From contig CM030931.1 in assembly GCA_018136815.1 (NCBI GenBank), positions 5,648,148-5,712,147 of the forward strand: DNA of 64,000 nt. Direction: 5' to 3'. This DNA is from Isochrysis galbana (Eukaryota; Haptophyta; Isochrysidales; Isochrysidaceae). This document shows, one piece after another, positions 9,967 through 23,256 of this stretch. The notes beneath the pieces are model-generated. The model was given only the letters and a program-made list of their open reading frames with translations. It ran no database searches and was not told the DNA's origin. Position numbers and translations under genes: made by a program. Each line of letters opens with the position of its first letter. The first letter of the stretch is position 1.

Positions 9967-12900
9967 CTACTCGGGTGAAGGCGAACGGATTGCCGCAATC
10001 AAAATCTCGGCAGCCTGATGGGGCAAATTGGGGACCACATCGAAGAGAAGGTCAATCCACTGGGCGGGCAGCCCCGTCGCATCACTATCCGCCTTGCTTT
10101 CGGGCGAACTCTGCTGAGGTGGGAATGATGTGGCCTGAGCTTGGAAGGTAGCTTGCGTGGCCTGCACGGCGGGCGCGGCGCATGTGGCAGGCAAGTCTTC
10201 CGTGGCCCAACGGGCCTCGGCACTTGTCTCCTCGAGCGGTGAATCGTCGAGCAAGAAATCGGGACGAGGTAGCGAGGGCGAGGCAGCAGGCGAGGCCACC
10301 GCTGACGCGCCCCTAGATGATGGAGCAGAGAGAGCCGCTGCGGAGGATTGGGCGCGGCGCAGTTGCGGCCGGAACGCCGGTGAGCGACTAGTGCTTGTTG
10401 TCGTGGCACTGCTATCAGGAGTGTCCGAGGCGCAGATGGAGGTTGTGGGGAAGCGTCGTCCTAGCGGCGACACGCCCGACCGTGGACATTCGAGTCGCGG
10501 TGCGCCAGCAGCAGGGTAGGATGCCTGCGCGAGGCCGGTAGCCGACTCTGAGGCCAACGAGCGCAAGAAGAGGCCGCCTTCTTGCATCAGCACTTCAATG
10601 GCTACTTCCTCCGTATCGGACTCATCCCAATCGTCCCAGTCGTCCTCGCTATCCTGGTCCGGCTCGCTAGACTCGCTACTCTCTCCAGCGGCACCGCACG
10701 CGCCTGCCGCCGGGTTGGCCTTCGACACATCAGTGGCGCTGAACGAGCGACGTATGCCAGCCTTCGGGGGCGACGGCTCAAGTAGCGGGGCTAGAGCCGT
10801 GCGCAGCGCACTCTGCAGCATCATCGGTGGCGGTCCAGATCCGACATGCGCACTATCGCCTTGCGCACCCTGTCGTTGCAGCAGTGCCGCAAGCGCGCGT
10901 AGCAGGGACCTCAATGCAGCAGGGCTGCGTGCGACGTGCAGGCGGCGGAAGAGCGCGAGGGCGCGCCTGAGAATAGCGGGCGACAACGTGGGCGAAGAAA
11001 GTAGCTTGCAAAGCGCGTCGAGGACAGCCGGCTCGAGAGCGATCACAGCGCACGGGCCCAGACCGGCGCTACGCAGTGTTGCCACCGGCCGGCGCCCGTC
11101 ACATCCGGGTACGGCCACCGGGGCGTCAGCGAGCTGGGCGTACACCGGCCTCAAGCGCAAGCCCGTGGCAGCAAAGCCATCATCGGCACGCGTGAGCAGA
11201 CACGCAGCCGCGGCGTCGATGAGCGAGGAGAGAATCGCGGACTCCTCATTCAGGGTCATCTGAGCACACACCCAGCGCAACATCCACGCGCGCTGCGCGT
11301 CGGGCAGGCCGGTCGCAACCAGTGGCAATTCCGCATGCAACGCCGCCACTACCGAGCGCTCGACGAGAGCCGCGTGAGGAGCATCGCGAGCCATGGCGAT
11401 CGACGCGAGGGGCCGAGGCGTCTTTGACGCAGCGCTCCATATGGGCGCGGGGGTCGATATCTGCGCGATGATGGGCTGCGGCCGGCACCGGGGCTTGGGT
11501 TCGGTGGTGTGGAGAGCTGTGTTGGCGGGAGGGTCGTCCTCTACCGAATCGGCCGCGGCAGCGCCGCCAGCCGTGAGTACAGGGCTAGCGGCGGGTGCTG
11601 GACTCTCTGAGGCACACCGCGCTGAGGCGAACGCGTCCGCCGCCGCTGCCTCGGTTAGCGAGGATAGGCGAACGACACCGGGCACCGCCTCAAGGTCGGG
11701 CAGGTCGGGATGGCTGCCGCAACTCCGCCGAAGCAGCACACCCGCTGGATTCTCGAGCGGATGTGCCTGAAGGGCAATATCGGTGAGCGCACGGATGAGC
11801 AAGAGCGTGTGCGCCTGCCGTTCGAGTGGCAGCAGCCGGAGTGCGTCACCGAAGCGGGCGAGAAGGATCGCGAGGAGGTGGAGCCCGAGGATGGCCACCT
11901 GCTAGCCAAGAGGCCAAGGGGGCAGGGCTGAAAGAGGTGGAGGTATGGTGGATGGGCATGGCGTGGGCGGCAATGCAGCGCGGCACGGTGGAGGGGCATG
12001 ACCATGGCATCGCAAAGGGATGCGCCGGCGACGAGGTGGGAGTGAAGCGCGCCTTGTCTGACGTCGCATACTGTACCAAGTTGGCGATGGGCCAGAGCAC
12101 CTCTGGCAGCACCGACGAGACACGCTCCAAGAGTGGCGCCCGTGCCGCGGCTGCGGCCATAGAAGACGACTCGAGCTCATCGACCGAAGGCACAAAGTCG
12201 GTCAAGATGCCTAGTGGGGACAGCTCCCCTGGGACGGGAGGCGCCAAGGCGCCTGCGCGCCCATGCGAGGCGGCGTCGGCAGCCTCGGCCTCGACGACCG
12301 CCTCACACGGCGGTTCAGACCGGAGGGCCTCCGCGCGCTGCAGCACGAGCAAGAGAGTGGAGGCGCAGACCCAGCACGGGAGCGAGTCGACCATGGGGAG
12401 AAAGTTGAGCCACATAACGCGCAGGATGTTGAGGTCCGCCGTAAGGGCGACCTCCGCCAAGGGTCGAAGCACCTGCGCAAAGGAGAGTTAGGGGGATTGG
12501 CGGGCTAGGCGGGTGGTCAGGCGTGAGAAGCGGTCGGTCGCAAGCACCTGGTCCGCCATGCGCCTCAGTTCGAAGCGCCGGTCAGCGAAGCACTGCATCA
12601 CTTGCAAGAAACCATGCTGCACGCAGAGCTCGAACGGGATCAGGTTGAGCGTGCGGACCCACTCGACCGTCTCGGCCTCAGACTCGGCCTCCGTCTCGGC
12701 ATGGGGAGGCGTCGAGTGGTAGCTGCATGTGCCCGCGATGAGCGGCGAGCGCTGCGGCTGGCGTGGAGTCGTCCGAGGGGCGGCAGCGGCGCCGGGAGGA
12801 TCGGCCGCGATCCGCGAAGACATAGCTGGCGAAGGGGCATGGCGAACTCGCCACACACCCTCCGCGCCGGCGGGGTCGCAAGGCAATGGCACCTCAGGAA

Positions 12901-15900
12901 GGTGTGAAAGCAAGTCCATGGCGCCACTAATCTCACCGCTCGAGTGGCGTTTGCGACCGCTGTGCTTTCCGTTGGCCAATGATTGAGTGGCCGCCGCCTC
13001 TGCGGTGCCAGTTTGGGCCCCGGCTCCAGATGGCCCCGACGCAGGCTCCATTGTCCCAATTGGCAGCGGCGGCTGTGCGCGGCGCAGCACCCACATCAGC
13101 GGCACGTGCGCCAGCTGTTCGCGTTCAGCGCGGCGCCGCTCTTCGAGCGCTTGCGCGCGGCTGACATCGGCCTGGGCGGCGGTCGGCACCCCGCAGCTCG
13201 AGGTAAAGGGATTGATGTTCGACATCAAGCTGCGCCCGCGCGCCAGGTTGCTGCCTCGCCCATGGGTTTGCGGAGGCGGGGAGCCCGGAGAGGCGGGCGT
13301 TGGCGGCGGTGTGCTGATAAGTGCGGCGGGCTCAAACGCGTGGATCGGCGGCGGCCTTGTCGCCTCCGCCTCACCGGGGCGCGGCGAGACGCGGCTCGAG
13401 TTGCCGCTGCGGGCGGCGGCTGCCACGGCGGTGGCGAGCGCAGCGGGCGGCAGCGGGTTTGCGGCCATTGCGAGGGCGGCGGCATACGGCGCGGATGTCG
13501 AACGTGAGAGCGATCGAAACGAGAGCGGGGTGGCGGCGCTTCCCAACGCGTCGGGCAACGGCGGAGAGCGTAGCATGAAGGCTGTGTCCTCGGCTGCACC
13601 GCGGACGGCAGTCTGCGGGTACGGGAAAAGAGGGGAGGGGAAGGTGGGTTGGGTGGTTGAGGCATTGAGAGCAAGCAAGACTTCTCCTGGCGCGGCCGCC
13701 CGGCGGCGCCTGACCCACACAGCGGTGCGTACCGCGCCGGAGCAGATGCCGGCCGTCTGCGCCTCGTGTCGTTGCAGCACGAGCTCGTAGACGAGCTCGA
13801 GCGCAAGCAGCCGGCCCTCGCGCCACTGCCATGTACGGTAGGGCACCGCGCCGTTGGCCTCGGCTGCCGCGCCAAAGCCGCGTGCGCCGCCGCTGGTCGG
13901 CGACTTCTCGTCAGGCGAGACCGCCCCCCTTCTACGGTGTGAGGGCGAGGGTGTGGCCGGCGTGGTGGGGTGGAGCAGTGAGAGCGAGCCCGTGTCGACG
14001 TGCCAGTCCGCGTGCAGGCTCTGTAGGGTGAGCCGGGTGAAAACGGGCAGGAAGTGGGCGGGAGCCGAAGAGAGAAGCGTCTGGAAAAAGAGGGAGCACT
14101 TTTGACGGACAGTTGACGCCTAGCGTTTGGGCGGAGGGGGAAATGGGTAGGAATTAGTCCGCCACAAAGTGCGGCCCTCCCACTCGGTGTGGCGGGGCCC
14201 TTGTGGTGCGCTCACTTGGTGGGCGAGGTACACATCGAGGATACGCCAGACTTCAGCCCAGTTGCGAAGTAGGAAGAGCGCCGGCAGGTTGGGCAGCATG
14301 GCGACTGCGAGACCGAGTAGCCCCTCTGCCTCGTACGCCGGTAGTAGCAGTGGCGCCGCGTCGCTGGGGGCCGGCACAGCGTCGACGTAGACGTCGAGGC
14401 CGACGCCCGACTTCGTGGGTGGCACGGGCCCGTCCATCGTGGCAGCAGCGTTGAGCGAGTTGCGCGAGCCGTGGCACGTGCCGCCATCCGAGAAGCGGAG
14501 CGTCAAGAGTGAGGGCGAGCGATCCGAGCCATCGGCAGCCGCGAAAGCAGGCAGGAGGGAGGGTGGGGGCGCCGCCTCTGCGGCCGAGCTGGCGCGGCAA
14601 CGCACGGCAGCCGCTGCCGAGTTCTCGAGCGCGATGCGCTCGAGCGACGAGGCGCGCGGCGTGCGAGCGGCCGGCCGGGGGGACATGGCCGCCGCCGCCG
14701 CCGCCTGGCCCGGTTGCTGCAGTGGCGAGGGCGGTGGGCGCGCAGCAGGCGGGCGGGCGCCAACGCCGCGCGCCTCGGGCTCTGGCGCCACGCCCTCGGC
14801 CTCACTCGATGGCAGCGCAGCCGGCGCGCCCACGGTTTCGGACGGCGCCAGCGCCGACGGCGTGCGCAATACAGAGGGTGCACTCAGGCTCACGAACGAC
14901 GTGCGCTTGAAGAAGTACGGCGAGATGGGGAGCGGCGAGATGGATGGGTCTTTCGAGGGTTGGGCGAGCGCGAGACGGCGCATCAGCTCAGCGAACGAGA
15001 GAGGCGCCGCGGCCGGGTCGCTCGATGCGGCAAGCGCGGCGAGAAAGGCTGCCTGCGCCGTCTCGCGCACCTATCGGGGGAAAAGAAGAAGGGTGGTTGG
15101 GGGATGGGGCTGCAGGTGGGGGCAATCGGGACGCGAGTAGGGGCTGCTGCGGTGGGAAAGCACAGGGGCGTGGTAAGGGCACACCGTAATCTGCGGGTGC
15201 GCGAGCAGCCGATATAGCGTCGGCCGCAGATCATCGAGTCGCGCCTCGTCGATGAGCCGGGCCGAGGCTGGCGCCGCGCGTACGAGCGCGGTGACGGCGA
15301 GCAGCACCCCCTCGTGCGCCTTCCACGCGCCGCCTGCACTATTGCTTGTTGTGCGTGCAGGCGCGCCAGTGTTGCCGGCGGCTGGTGAGGGCTCGAGGCT
15401 GCTGCTGCGCGACTCGGCCGACGGCGCCGGCGGCGTGCCACCTACGTCCGCAATCGCGCCGCGTCCAAAGCTGGGCTTCAAGCCCGTTCCGGTTGGCGAG
15501 CCGGCCTTGGATGGCACAGCCGAAGGAAGGGTCGAGGGGAGGGCAGACGGGAGTGCAGAGGGGAGGGCGTCCGGGCTCTCTGAGATGGCGACGAGGTCGA
15601 GATATAGCCCGCGCAGCTGCTCGTCAGAGAGAAGCGGCACTACGGCAGTCCCGACCGCCTTGGCAGACGCCTGCGGTAGAGCAAGAGCGGACGGTAACTC
15701 GTCGAAGGTTGCCCGCACGGCTAGCGCGGCGTGATGGATGGGCGCACGGGGTAGCACGGCACACCTTGCGGATCGCAGACCACGTGTCAGTCACGCCGCT
15801 GAGCACGAGGAGCGAGAGTGCACCCATGCACGTCTGGCAAAAGGTGCGCGCGTGTGGCGAGTTGGCGAGCCACTCGGCGAGCGCACGGAACGTCTCCTCC

Positions 15901-16307
15901 CGCACGACCGGCCGGTGGATTGCCGCAGCACACGAGCAGGCGAGAGCGAGAGAGCGCGTCTCCTCCTCGGCGCGTCCTCCCGGCACGAGCAGCAGGCGCG
16001 CGAGTGCATGTGTGCCGTCGAGACTTCCATCTTCGTCAATCTCCACCCCATTCAGCTCGCCTAGCCCTCTCGCAGCCTCTGGCTCGACCGAAGAGAGCTC
16101 TCTTGCTGAGAATCCCGACCAGCCAAAGTCGTATGAGAGCAAGGCTAGCGCCGCAGAGGGGACGCCCCACGGGGCGGGCGCGCGGCTGAAGTAGCCTGCG
16201 ATGCCCGCGCGCGCACCTTCCGGACCCGACGCCCCCGCGCGCCTCGGCGGAGGAGAGGAGGCAGAGAGCGAGGCGGCAGAGAGCGAGGGGCGCCGCCCGC
16301 CCTCCAT
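9967..16307 (-). CDS. Large helical-repeat-like protein, unrecognised
   Basis: Six exons on the minus strand: 16307-15765, 15670-15185, 15070-14216, 14080-12548, 12472-12077, 11898-9967, giving 1,914 residues. All junctions are GT-AG with matching phase (all phase 0) and introns of 75-178 bp. Leu/Ala-rich amphipathic helices dominate blocks such as LLAVTALVRAAPASARLIDE and LLLRNWAEVWRILDVYL, which resemble HEAT/ARM solenoids. They are separated by long Ser/Pro/Ala-rich low-complexity linkers. Near residue 1690 is an acidic stretch with SEDDWDDWDESDTEE. No catalytic motif or membrane segment is evident. The start ATG (16307) is the first after an upstream (GA)n tract on this strand. A scaffold or trafficking role would fit solenoids, but that is inference from shape only. 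Exon joins are chosen by phase and splice quality, not by homology. Confidence 0.65.
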
Positions 16308-16337
16308 CCGCGCGCCGCGCGCCGGGCGGGGCGGGTG

Positions 16338-17420
<1,083 letters not shown>

Positions 17421-17424
17421 TTTG

Positions 17425-17620
17425 TCTCCTCTCTCCTCTCTCCTCTCTCCTCTCTCCTCTCTCCTCTCTCCTCTCTCCTCTCTCCTCTCTCCTCTCTCCT
17501 CTCTCCTCTCTCCTCTCTCCTCTCTCCTCTCTCCTCTCTCCTCTCTCCTCTCTCCTCTCTCCTCTCTCCTCTCTCCTCTCTCCTCTCTCCTCTCTCCTCT
17601 CTCCTCTCTCCTCTCTCCTC
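17425..17620. repeat. CTCTCCT heptanucleotide satellite, left part
   Basis: Perfect 7-bp tandem repeat, about 28 units. It stops abruptly at the 5' end of a LINE-derived element and resumes at 18390, so both parts look like one array split by insertion. Confidence 0.93.
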
Positions 17621-18389
17621 AACTAAGTTTATACTTGGTTCGCCCATGGGGAGGGCACGAGCCCCCCTCTCTCTCCACTCCTCCCCTGCCGTGGGGGAGG
17701 AACCACCCATCCTCCTGGCATGCCTGATGGCTTGCCAGGAGGAGACTGCCCTGCTGACCCACTCTCCCACTGACAGGCACGCCTGGATCGCTCGTCCTGG
17801 CCCCTCGTGGCCAGCCCATCGCTCCAACCCCCCCTCCCCCCCTGTTCGACAGGCAGACAGGTGCAGACTGGGGGCCCCAGAGGCTCAGGAGCGCCAGCGA
17901 GGGAGAGGCAGGGGAGGCCAGGGCCCAGCCCCAGCCTCCTCTGCCCCCTGAGCTGGCCTCCAGGAGCCTCCAGGGGTCGCCAGCAAGCAGCTGCAGGCCT
18001 GGCGCAGGCGCGCCATCGCGCGTGCCACAGGAGAGAGGAGAGGGAGCGCGGAGAAGGGGGTGGGTGGGCGGAGCGAGAGCTCCGTCCACCGAAAAATATG
18101 TAAGTCCCGCACCTGTTTAGAGGATAAGTCGGGACTTAGGACGCCGCCAGCCCGGTAGGCATAGGAGGAGAAGGGGAGAACGGATCACCGGGGGGGGGGG
18201 CGCGGGCCACCGACCATATCTAAGCCCTTTTCCCCTATCCCCCTAGTAGTGCACGGGGGGAGTCGCCTGATGGCGGGGGGGAAAGAAAGGGCCGGCGGAG
18301 TAGGGGTGTAGAAAGTTTTGCTGCGTGAGTAGAAAGTAGAGGGGCCACGGCCGCGTGTGCGGTGAGACTATTAAGAAATTAAATTAAAT
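17621..18389 (+). mobile_element. Internally deleted LINE derivative inserted in a satellite
   Basis: It starts AACTAAGTTTATACTTGG followed by ATG at 17646. This matches in position and form the 5' end of the intact LINE at 43327 (AACTAACTTTATAG, then ATG). A 101-codon Pro/Ala/Arg-rich frame runs from 17646 to 17951. From about 18235 the sequence (TAGTAGTGCACG, GGGGAGTCGCC, GGCGGGG) resembles the LINE 3' untranslated region near 49575-49620. It ends in an AT tail (ATTAAGAAATTAAATTAAAT) directly against the resumed satellite. Endonuclease and reverse transcriptase are missing, so it would need help in trans. The host array is itself a repeat, so an exact target duplication cannot be measured. 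A second copy of its 5' part lies at 63741-64000. Confidence 0.7.
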
Positions 18390-18861
18390 CTCTCCTCTCT
18401 CCTCTCTCCTCTCTCCTCTCTCCTCTCTCCTCTCTCCTCTCTCCTCTCTCCTCTCTCCTCTCTCCTCTCTCCTCTCTCCTCTCTCCTCTCTCCTCTCTCC
18501 TCTCTCCTCTCTCCTCTCTCCTCTCTCCTCTCTCCTCTCTCCTCTCTCCTCTCTCCTCTCTCCTCTCTCCTCTCTCCTCTCTCCTCTCTCCTCTCTCCTC
18601 TCTCCTCTCTCCTCTCTCCTCTCTCCTCTCTCCTCTCTCCTCTCTCCTCTCTCCTCTCTCCTCTCTCCTCTCTCCTCTCTCCTCTCTCCTCTCTCCTCTC
18701 TCCTCTCTCCTCTCTCCTCTCTCCTCTCTCCTCTCTCCTCTCTCCTCTCTCCTCTCTCCTCTCTCCTCTCTCCTCTCTCCTCTCTCCTCTCTCCTCTCTC
18801 CTCTCTCCTCTCTCCTCTCTCCTCTCTCCTCTCTCCTCTCTCCTCTCTCCTCTCTCCTCTC
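18390..18861. repeat. CTCTCCT heptanucleotide satellite, right part
   Basis: About 67 near-perfect 7-bp units. On the minus strand it reads as an endless Gly-Glu-Arg-Arg-Glu-Glu-Arg frame, which is an artefact of 7 being coprime with 3. Confidence 0.95.
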
Positions 18862-19749
18862 ACACACATTCTTGAGCGTTAGTACCTCTACCCTAGATGG
18901 ACTCACCCCAGCGTTTCGTTACGGGTTTTATCTAGCCGACGTTTATGACAAAAAAAAACTGGCACCGAATGAAGGCAAGGCGCCTTCGCTAAAACTATAA
19001 CAATAGTTTTCCAAGGCACAAACAAAACTAAGTAAGCACCTGATTATACCTCCCCCCTCGCAAGCCCCCGGCTCCAGTACGAGCTCCCCACAAGCTCATT
19101 CGGGTGAAAACCCAGTTAGTCGTCTCATCGCATGTCGAGCCAGTGGTCATGCTCGATCCGTCATGTCGACCAGGGGGGAGGGGCCCGGTCGCGGGTCGAA
19201 GTTGGGCATTCACGACGCGTCTTGGGGCGTGACAACGTAATTACCGGGGGCCGCAAGCGGCAGATTTCGACGACGCAGTGCGCGGGGGCGACGGGCGCGG
19301 GCGGCGGGCGCGATTGGCGTGGCACGTACACGTTCAAGTCCATGGAAACATAGTAGTAATAGTGAAAATATATTGCTGTGCGTATAGAACCAGGATCTTT
19401 GGGCCGGGTCAGCTGCCGATGCCCATGATTTCGTGTTTCGCTGCGAGAGGCGCGCATGAAGGCCATGGGTAAAATAATACCGGAAGGGGGCCTGAAATAT
19501 ATTTCCGATTTCCGCACAGCCGTCTGAGGCCTGAAATTGGGTATTTTTCGAAAATTTTGCCGGAAGACGCCCGGTCTTCTATGCTGATCTCCCATACCAG
19601 AACCTATAGGGAGCTTATTTAGGCCTTCGGTTGCCCATTACAGATGGTGCCCTTCGCACCCCCGCTAGTGAGTGACCGGGCTAGAATATGAGCGCGCCAC
19701 TCTCTACTCTCTACCATTAAACTCCGGCCGGCGCAGGGCGCCGACTCCG
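18862..19749. other. Intergenic stretch without a gene
   Basis: Bases 18992-19015 hold the palindrome-like ACTATAACAATAGTTTT also found at the 5' end of the minus-strand LINE derivative (43258-43280), so a LINE 5' remnant is possible here. Otherwise only short competing frames are seen. Confidence 0.45.
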
Positions 19750-21535
19750 ATGGCGGAGCCCTCGGGTGTGGCCTCCTCCTCCTCCTCCTCTCGCGGCGCG
19801 GGGGCGTCGTCGTCGTCGCGGTGCTCAGTGGAGGGTTGCACGCGCGCTCGTCGCGCGGGTGGCACGCCCCATTGCAAGCTGCACGGTGGAGGCCGCCGCT
19901 GTGAAGAGAGAGGATGCGAGCGCTCGGCCGCGAGCGGCGGCTCTCCCTTCTGTGGGAGGCATGGGGGAGGGAAGCGCTGCTCGCAAGCGGGCTGCGGCAA
20001 GATGGCTCGGCCTGGACTGGGCGTACTCCTCTGCGCCGCTCACGGCGGTGGCAAGCGGTGCGTCGCGCCCGGCTGCGCCAAGTCGGCCAGGGCAGGGCCA
20101 GAGCAGCTCTGTGCGGCGCATGGAGGAGGCCAGCGATGCGGCTTTGCCGGCTGCTCCAAGTCGGCTCCCGACGCGAGCAATCCCTTCTGCGTGGCGCACG
20201 GTGGCGGACGTCGCTGTGCTCACCCCGGCTGCACGCGCTCTGCCGCCTCGGGCGGCGAGGGTCGCCGGTGCATCCGGCACGGAGGCGGCCGCAGGTGCGA
20301 GGTTTCCGGCTGCGATAAGGGCGCCATCCACGGCTCCAACCTGTGCATTTCGCACGGCGGCCGTCGGCAGACGGCGGCGGCGGCATCTTCCGGCGGCACC
20401 GCCGCCGGGGAGCGCACCGACTCACCGCCGCCCGCCGACGATGGCGGGGAAGCGCCCGGTCTCGACGCGCTCAGCGCGCCAGCAGCGGCCGTGCCGCAGC
20501 CGCCGATTGCATCGGCGGCGCTGCTCGGTCCGGAGCCGGCGGCCGAGATGTTGTACGTCGCGTCCGCGGCGGGCGGTGCTATCCCCGTCGTACTTGCATC
20601 GGTTACGGGTGAGGCGGTGATGGACGTCGACACGGGTCTCATGACGCCCACCTCGCCCGGCGCGCATGCACCCAGCCTGCCATGCTTCACCGGTGCTCAG
20701 GTGGTCAATTGTGGCCCGCCGCATGGTCTCGACGCCATTACGTTTGCAAGGCAGATGGGGCACGCTGCCGACGCTGCCGTGACTGCCATCGCCGTCGACT
20801 CGCAGATGCATGGCGCCGTCTACAGCGAGCAGGTAAGCCAAACCTCATTCCCAACTGATGCGTGCAGGAGGCCACCTCCTCTTCTCCCTTCTGGCGCCTC
20901 AGGCCCCAAAGGCTCTTGGCGCCGCGCTGCAGCTGCTTGACACGTGGGCGTTGGCCGACATGGCCTCCGACTCTGCCGCCTTTGCCGCGTGGACTCGTCG
21001 ACACAGCCCCGACGCGCTCGCGGTCGCGCTCATGCACTGCTGGCGCCACGTCGAAACGCTCGGCCAGACGCAATTCGAGATGCCGCTTTGCCAACGAGCG
21101 TTGCTGCACGGGCAGCAAAACCCTCCGGCGCGCACGGGGATCCCGACCGAGCACGCCGCCCTTGCGGCCTTGCAGTGGCTGCAGGAGGTGCTGCGCACGC
21201 CCGACAACGTGGAGCTGGGGCTGCGACGGCGCGCCGAGATTGACGCACTCTTCGAGGCGCTCGTCGCAACGCGGACCATAGCCGCCGGTGCCAACGGTAG
21301 CAAGGCGACCGCCGCCGCACGTGCTGCCTCACCCGCCCCGCTTGCCGCCGACGCCGCCCCTGTTCTGCCGCTGCCTCCAGCCGCCCCTTCGTTTGCACAA
21401 GCGGTGGCAGGCGGCAGCGTCGGCCTCGCCACGGCCGCCGCCACGCCGCCGCCGTCGCATTCTGCGAACCCGCAGATGACGGAAGCGCTCATGGCGGCGG
21501 GGGCTGCAGCCGGCGCCGCCCCGGTGGGCGCTTAG
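19750..21535 (+). CDS. Seven-repeat Cys/His zinc-finger protein (WRKY19-like type)
   Basis: Two exons, 19750-20832 and 20903-21535 (intron 70 bp, donor CAG|GTAAGC, acceptor CCTCAG), 571 residues. After a Ser-rich start, residues of about 25-205 form seven tandem units of the form RC-x4-C-x(10-12)-C-x2-HGGG: each has three Cys and a His and ends in HGGG. This matches the repeat annotated as WRKY19-like zinc finger in oomycetes and algae; those proteins lack a WRKY domain and their role is poorly known. A Pro/Ala-rich linker follows. Exon 2 encodes a helical Leu/Ala-rich segment (LGAALQLLDTWALADMASDS to LQEVLRTPDNVELGLRRRAE) and an Ala-rich tail. Nucleic-acid or protein binding is likely, in view of the family. 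The acceptor was chosen to keep the helical frame; an upstream acceptor at 20866 would change frame. Confidence 0.8.
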
Positions 21536-23256
21536 GGGCCCGCCGCACCCTCACCCGCCCGCAGCCCATCGATGCTGAGGGTGCGGGCGGTGAGCGCCGT
21601 TGGAGGAGGGCCGGGCCATTGGCGTGCGGCCCCGCACCTGCAGACGGGGGACGTTCGATCGCGTCGCACCATGGTGCTCGGTGAGGCCTTCAGTGGGCGC
21701 GCCTTGTGGGCGTGTCTTTGCCACTGAAACCTCACTAGCTGCCAAGAGGGCTCTCTGCAGCCCTGCCCCCAAGTGTCTGAGCGCTAGCTGAGTCAGAGCA
21801 GTGGCCAAAGCCGCTGGGCCGGGCCGGGGCCGCGTTGCACGCGCGCTCACCCTCCCAGCGAGCGGCAATTGGAATAGATAGGATGATGCAGCAGATGCAT
21901 CGATATGTTTCAGGGCTACGTTCACGTGCGCCATGGATGGATGAGAGATGCGCATACCGGCACCGTTGGGTGCCGTCTTACGGCTTTTGGCCACGTCAGC
22001 GTCATGGAGAGCTTTCAACTTCGCTTGGGACGAGCCGCAACCGCCTAAGCAGGTGCTATTCGCCGTTCGCGCGGGTAAGGTGTGGTCGTGCCACGTGGAC
22101 TTCACTTCTCCTGGGCGCCCGACACCCTGCTCTGCTCGACGAACAGCAAGGGGCTGTGCATAGCAAAGCGAGGGAGCAGGAGCAGGGCAGCAGACCAAGC
22201 GATGCATGCGTGCGTGACATGTCTCCATGTATCTGGTCGTAGCTGTGGCTGTGCTAGTGCTAGGTATAACGCGGTCGGCAGTCGGTGTGCACCGCTTTGA
22301 TTGAGCTACTTACACATGTGCTTTCATGCGTCACATTTACTATTTACGACCGGCGTCGAGAGGGGGAAATCTGGCCCGAGGCCATTGATTATTTTGCTGG
22401 GCACCCGATAGCAAACTTCACAGCTGCCTTTGCCTTGGCGCATCCGGCTCGCTAGCATCCGCCGGCCGCCGGCTAGCATTCGCCGGCCCGCGCGCGCGGT
22501 GGAGCCTAGGGCAAGGCGTGAGGCGCAGCAGGAACGTGTGGCACGAGAGCGCTTAGATTTCCACCGTACCTACATTATCATACAATGACCTAATGCAGGC
22601 CTTGGCTCAAGTGCTCGAACGTTGGACTCCTACTTGATAAACGACCGCATTTGATGACACCGAATCCGATTTCGTGCAACGCTATCAGCCATGGCACAAA
22701 TGTTGGCGTGCCGCACATGCGTCGGGGTCGGCGCAAATCTCACTCTCAGCGAGGCCACGCGCAGCGCATACACCCCATCGGCCAAGCTAGGCATCTATCT
22801 CAGCCAACCCCATTTGATGGTTCACTCTTGCCCACACCCCAAATTTCGTGCAGGTATGGGTTTGGCCTGCCGCCTCTAGCTAAATGGCAACACACGCGCC
22901 CAACTATACATCGCCTACAAGCTGGCAATGGCTTCGACGACAGATGATGGAAGCGCATTAGCTCAGGGATGGCCAGCAGGTGGGTGTATTTGTACTTTGA
23001 TCAGTGCAAGTGCGCGGTGCGCGACTTATGCAACACCACAAGCACATATGCAGCAAGGGCGACAACGCGCTTGTGTACCATTCAGCACATGACTCGGCTT
23101 CACTCATGCGTCTCTACCAATGCTTGCCGAAAGTCATCGCCGTCCAACCGCTGGCTGGCTGATGATTCGACATCCACCACCGCAAGTTCAAAACGGCAAG
23201 ACAACGGCTGCTGATTGAGCCACGACAGACGAGATACGTCATCAGCATCAAATGAT
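21536..23256. other. Intergenic stretch without a supported gene
   Basis: Frames are short and mutually overlapping. Bases 22430-22500 have GCCGGC-rich near-repeats (CATCCGCCGGCC, CATTCGCCGGCC). GCGCATTAGCTCAG at 22953 resembles a tRNA start, but no T-arm follows. Confidence 0.5.

Noticed and set aside
14120..14215. Read-through of the third exon of the 1,914-aa gene to a stop
   Set aside because: A strong GTGAGC donor in phase at 14215 and a good acceptor at 14081 give a continuous helical protein instead.
18379..18906. Long Gly-Glu-Arg-rich frames on the minus strand
   Set aside because: Produced by the 7-bp satellite, which cycles through frames without stops; no start context or non-repeat sequence.
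22953..23030. Possible tRNA (GCGCATTAGCTCAG start)
   Set aside because: No matching acceptor stem, anticodon arm or T-arm (GTTCGA-type) at the right spacing.
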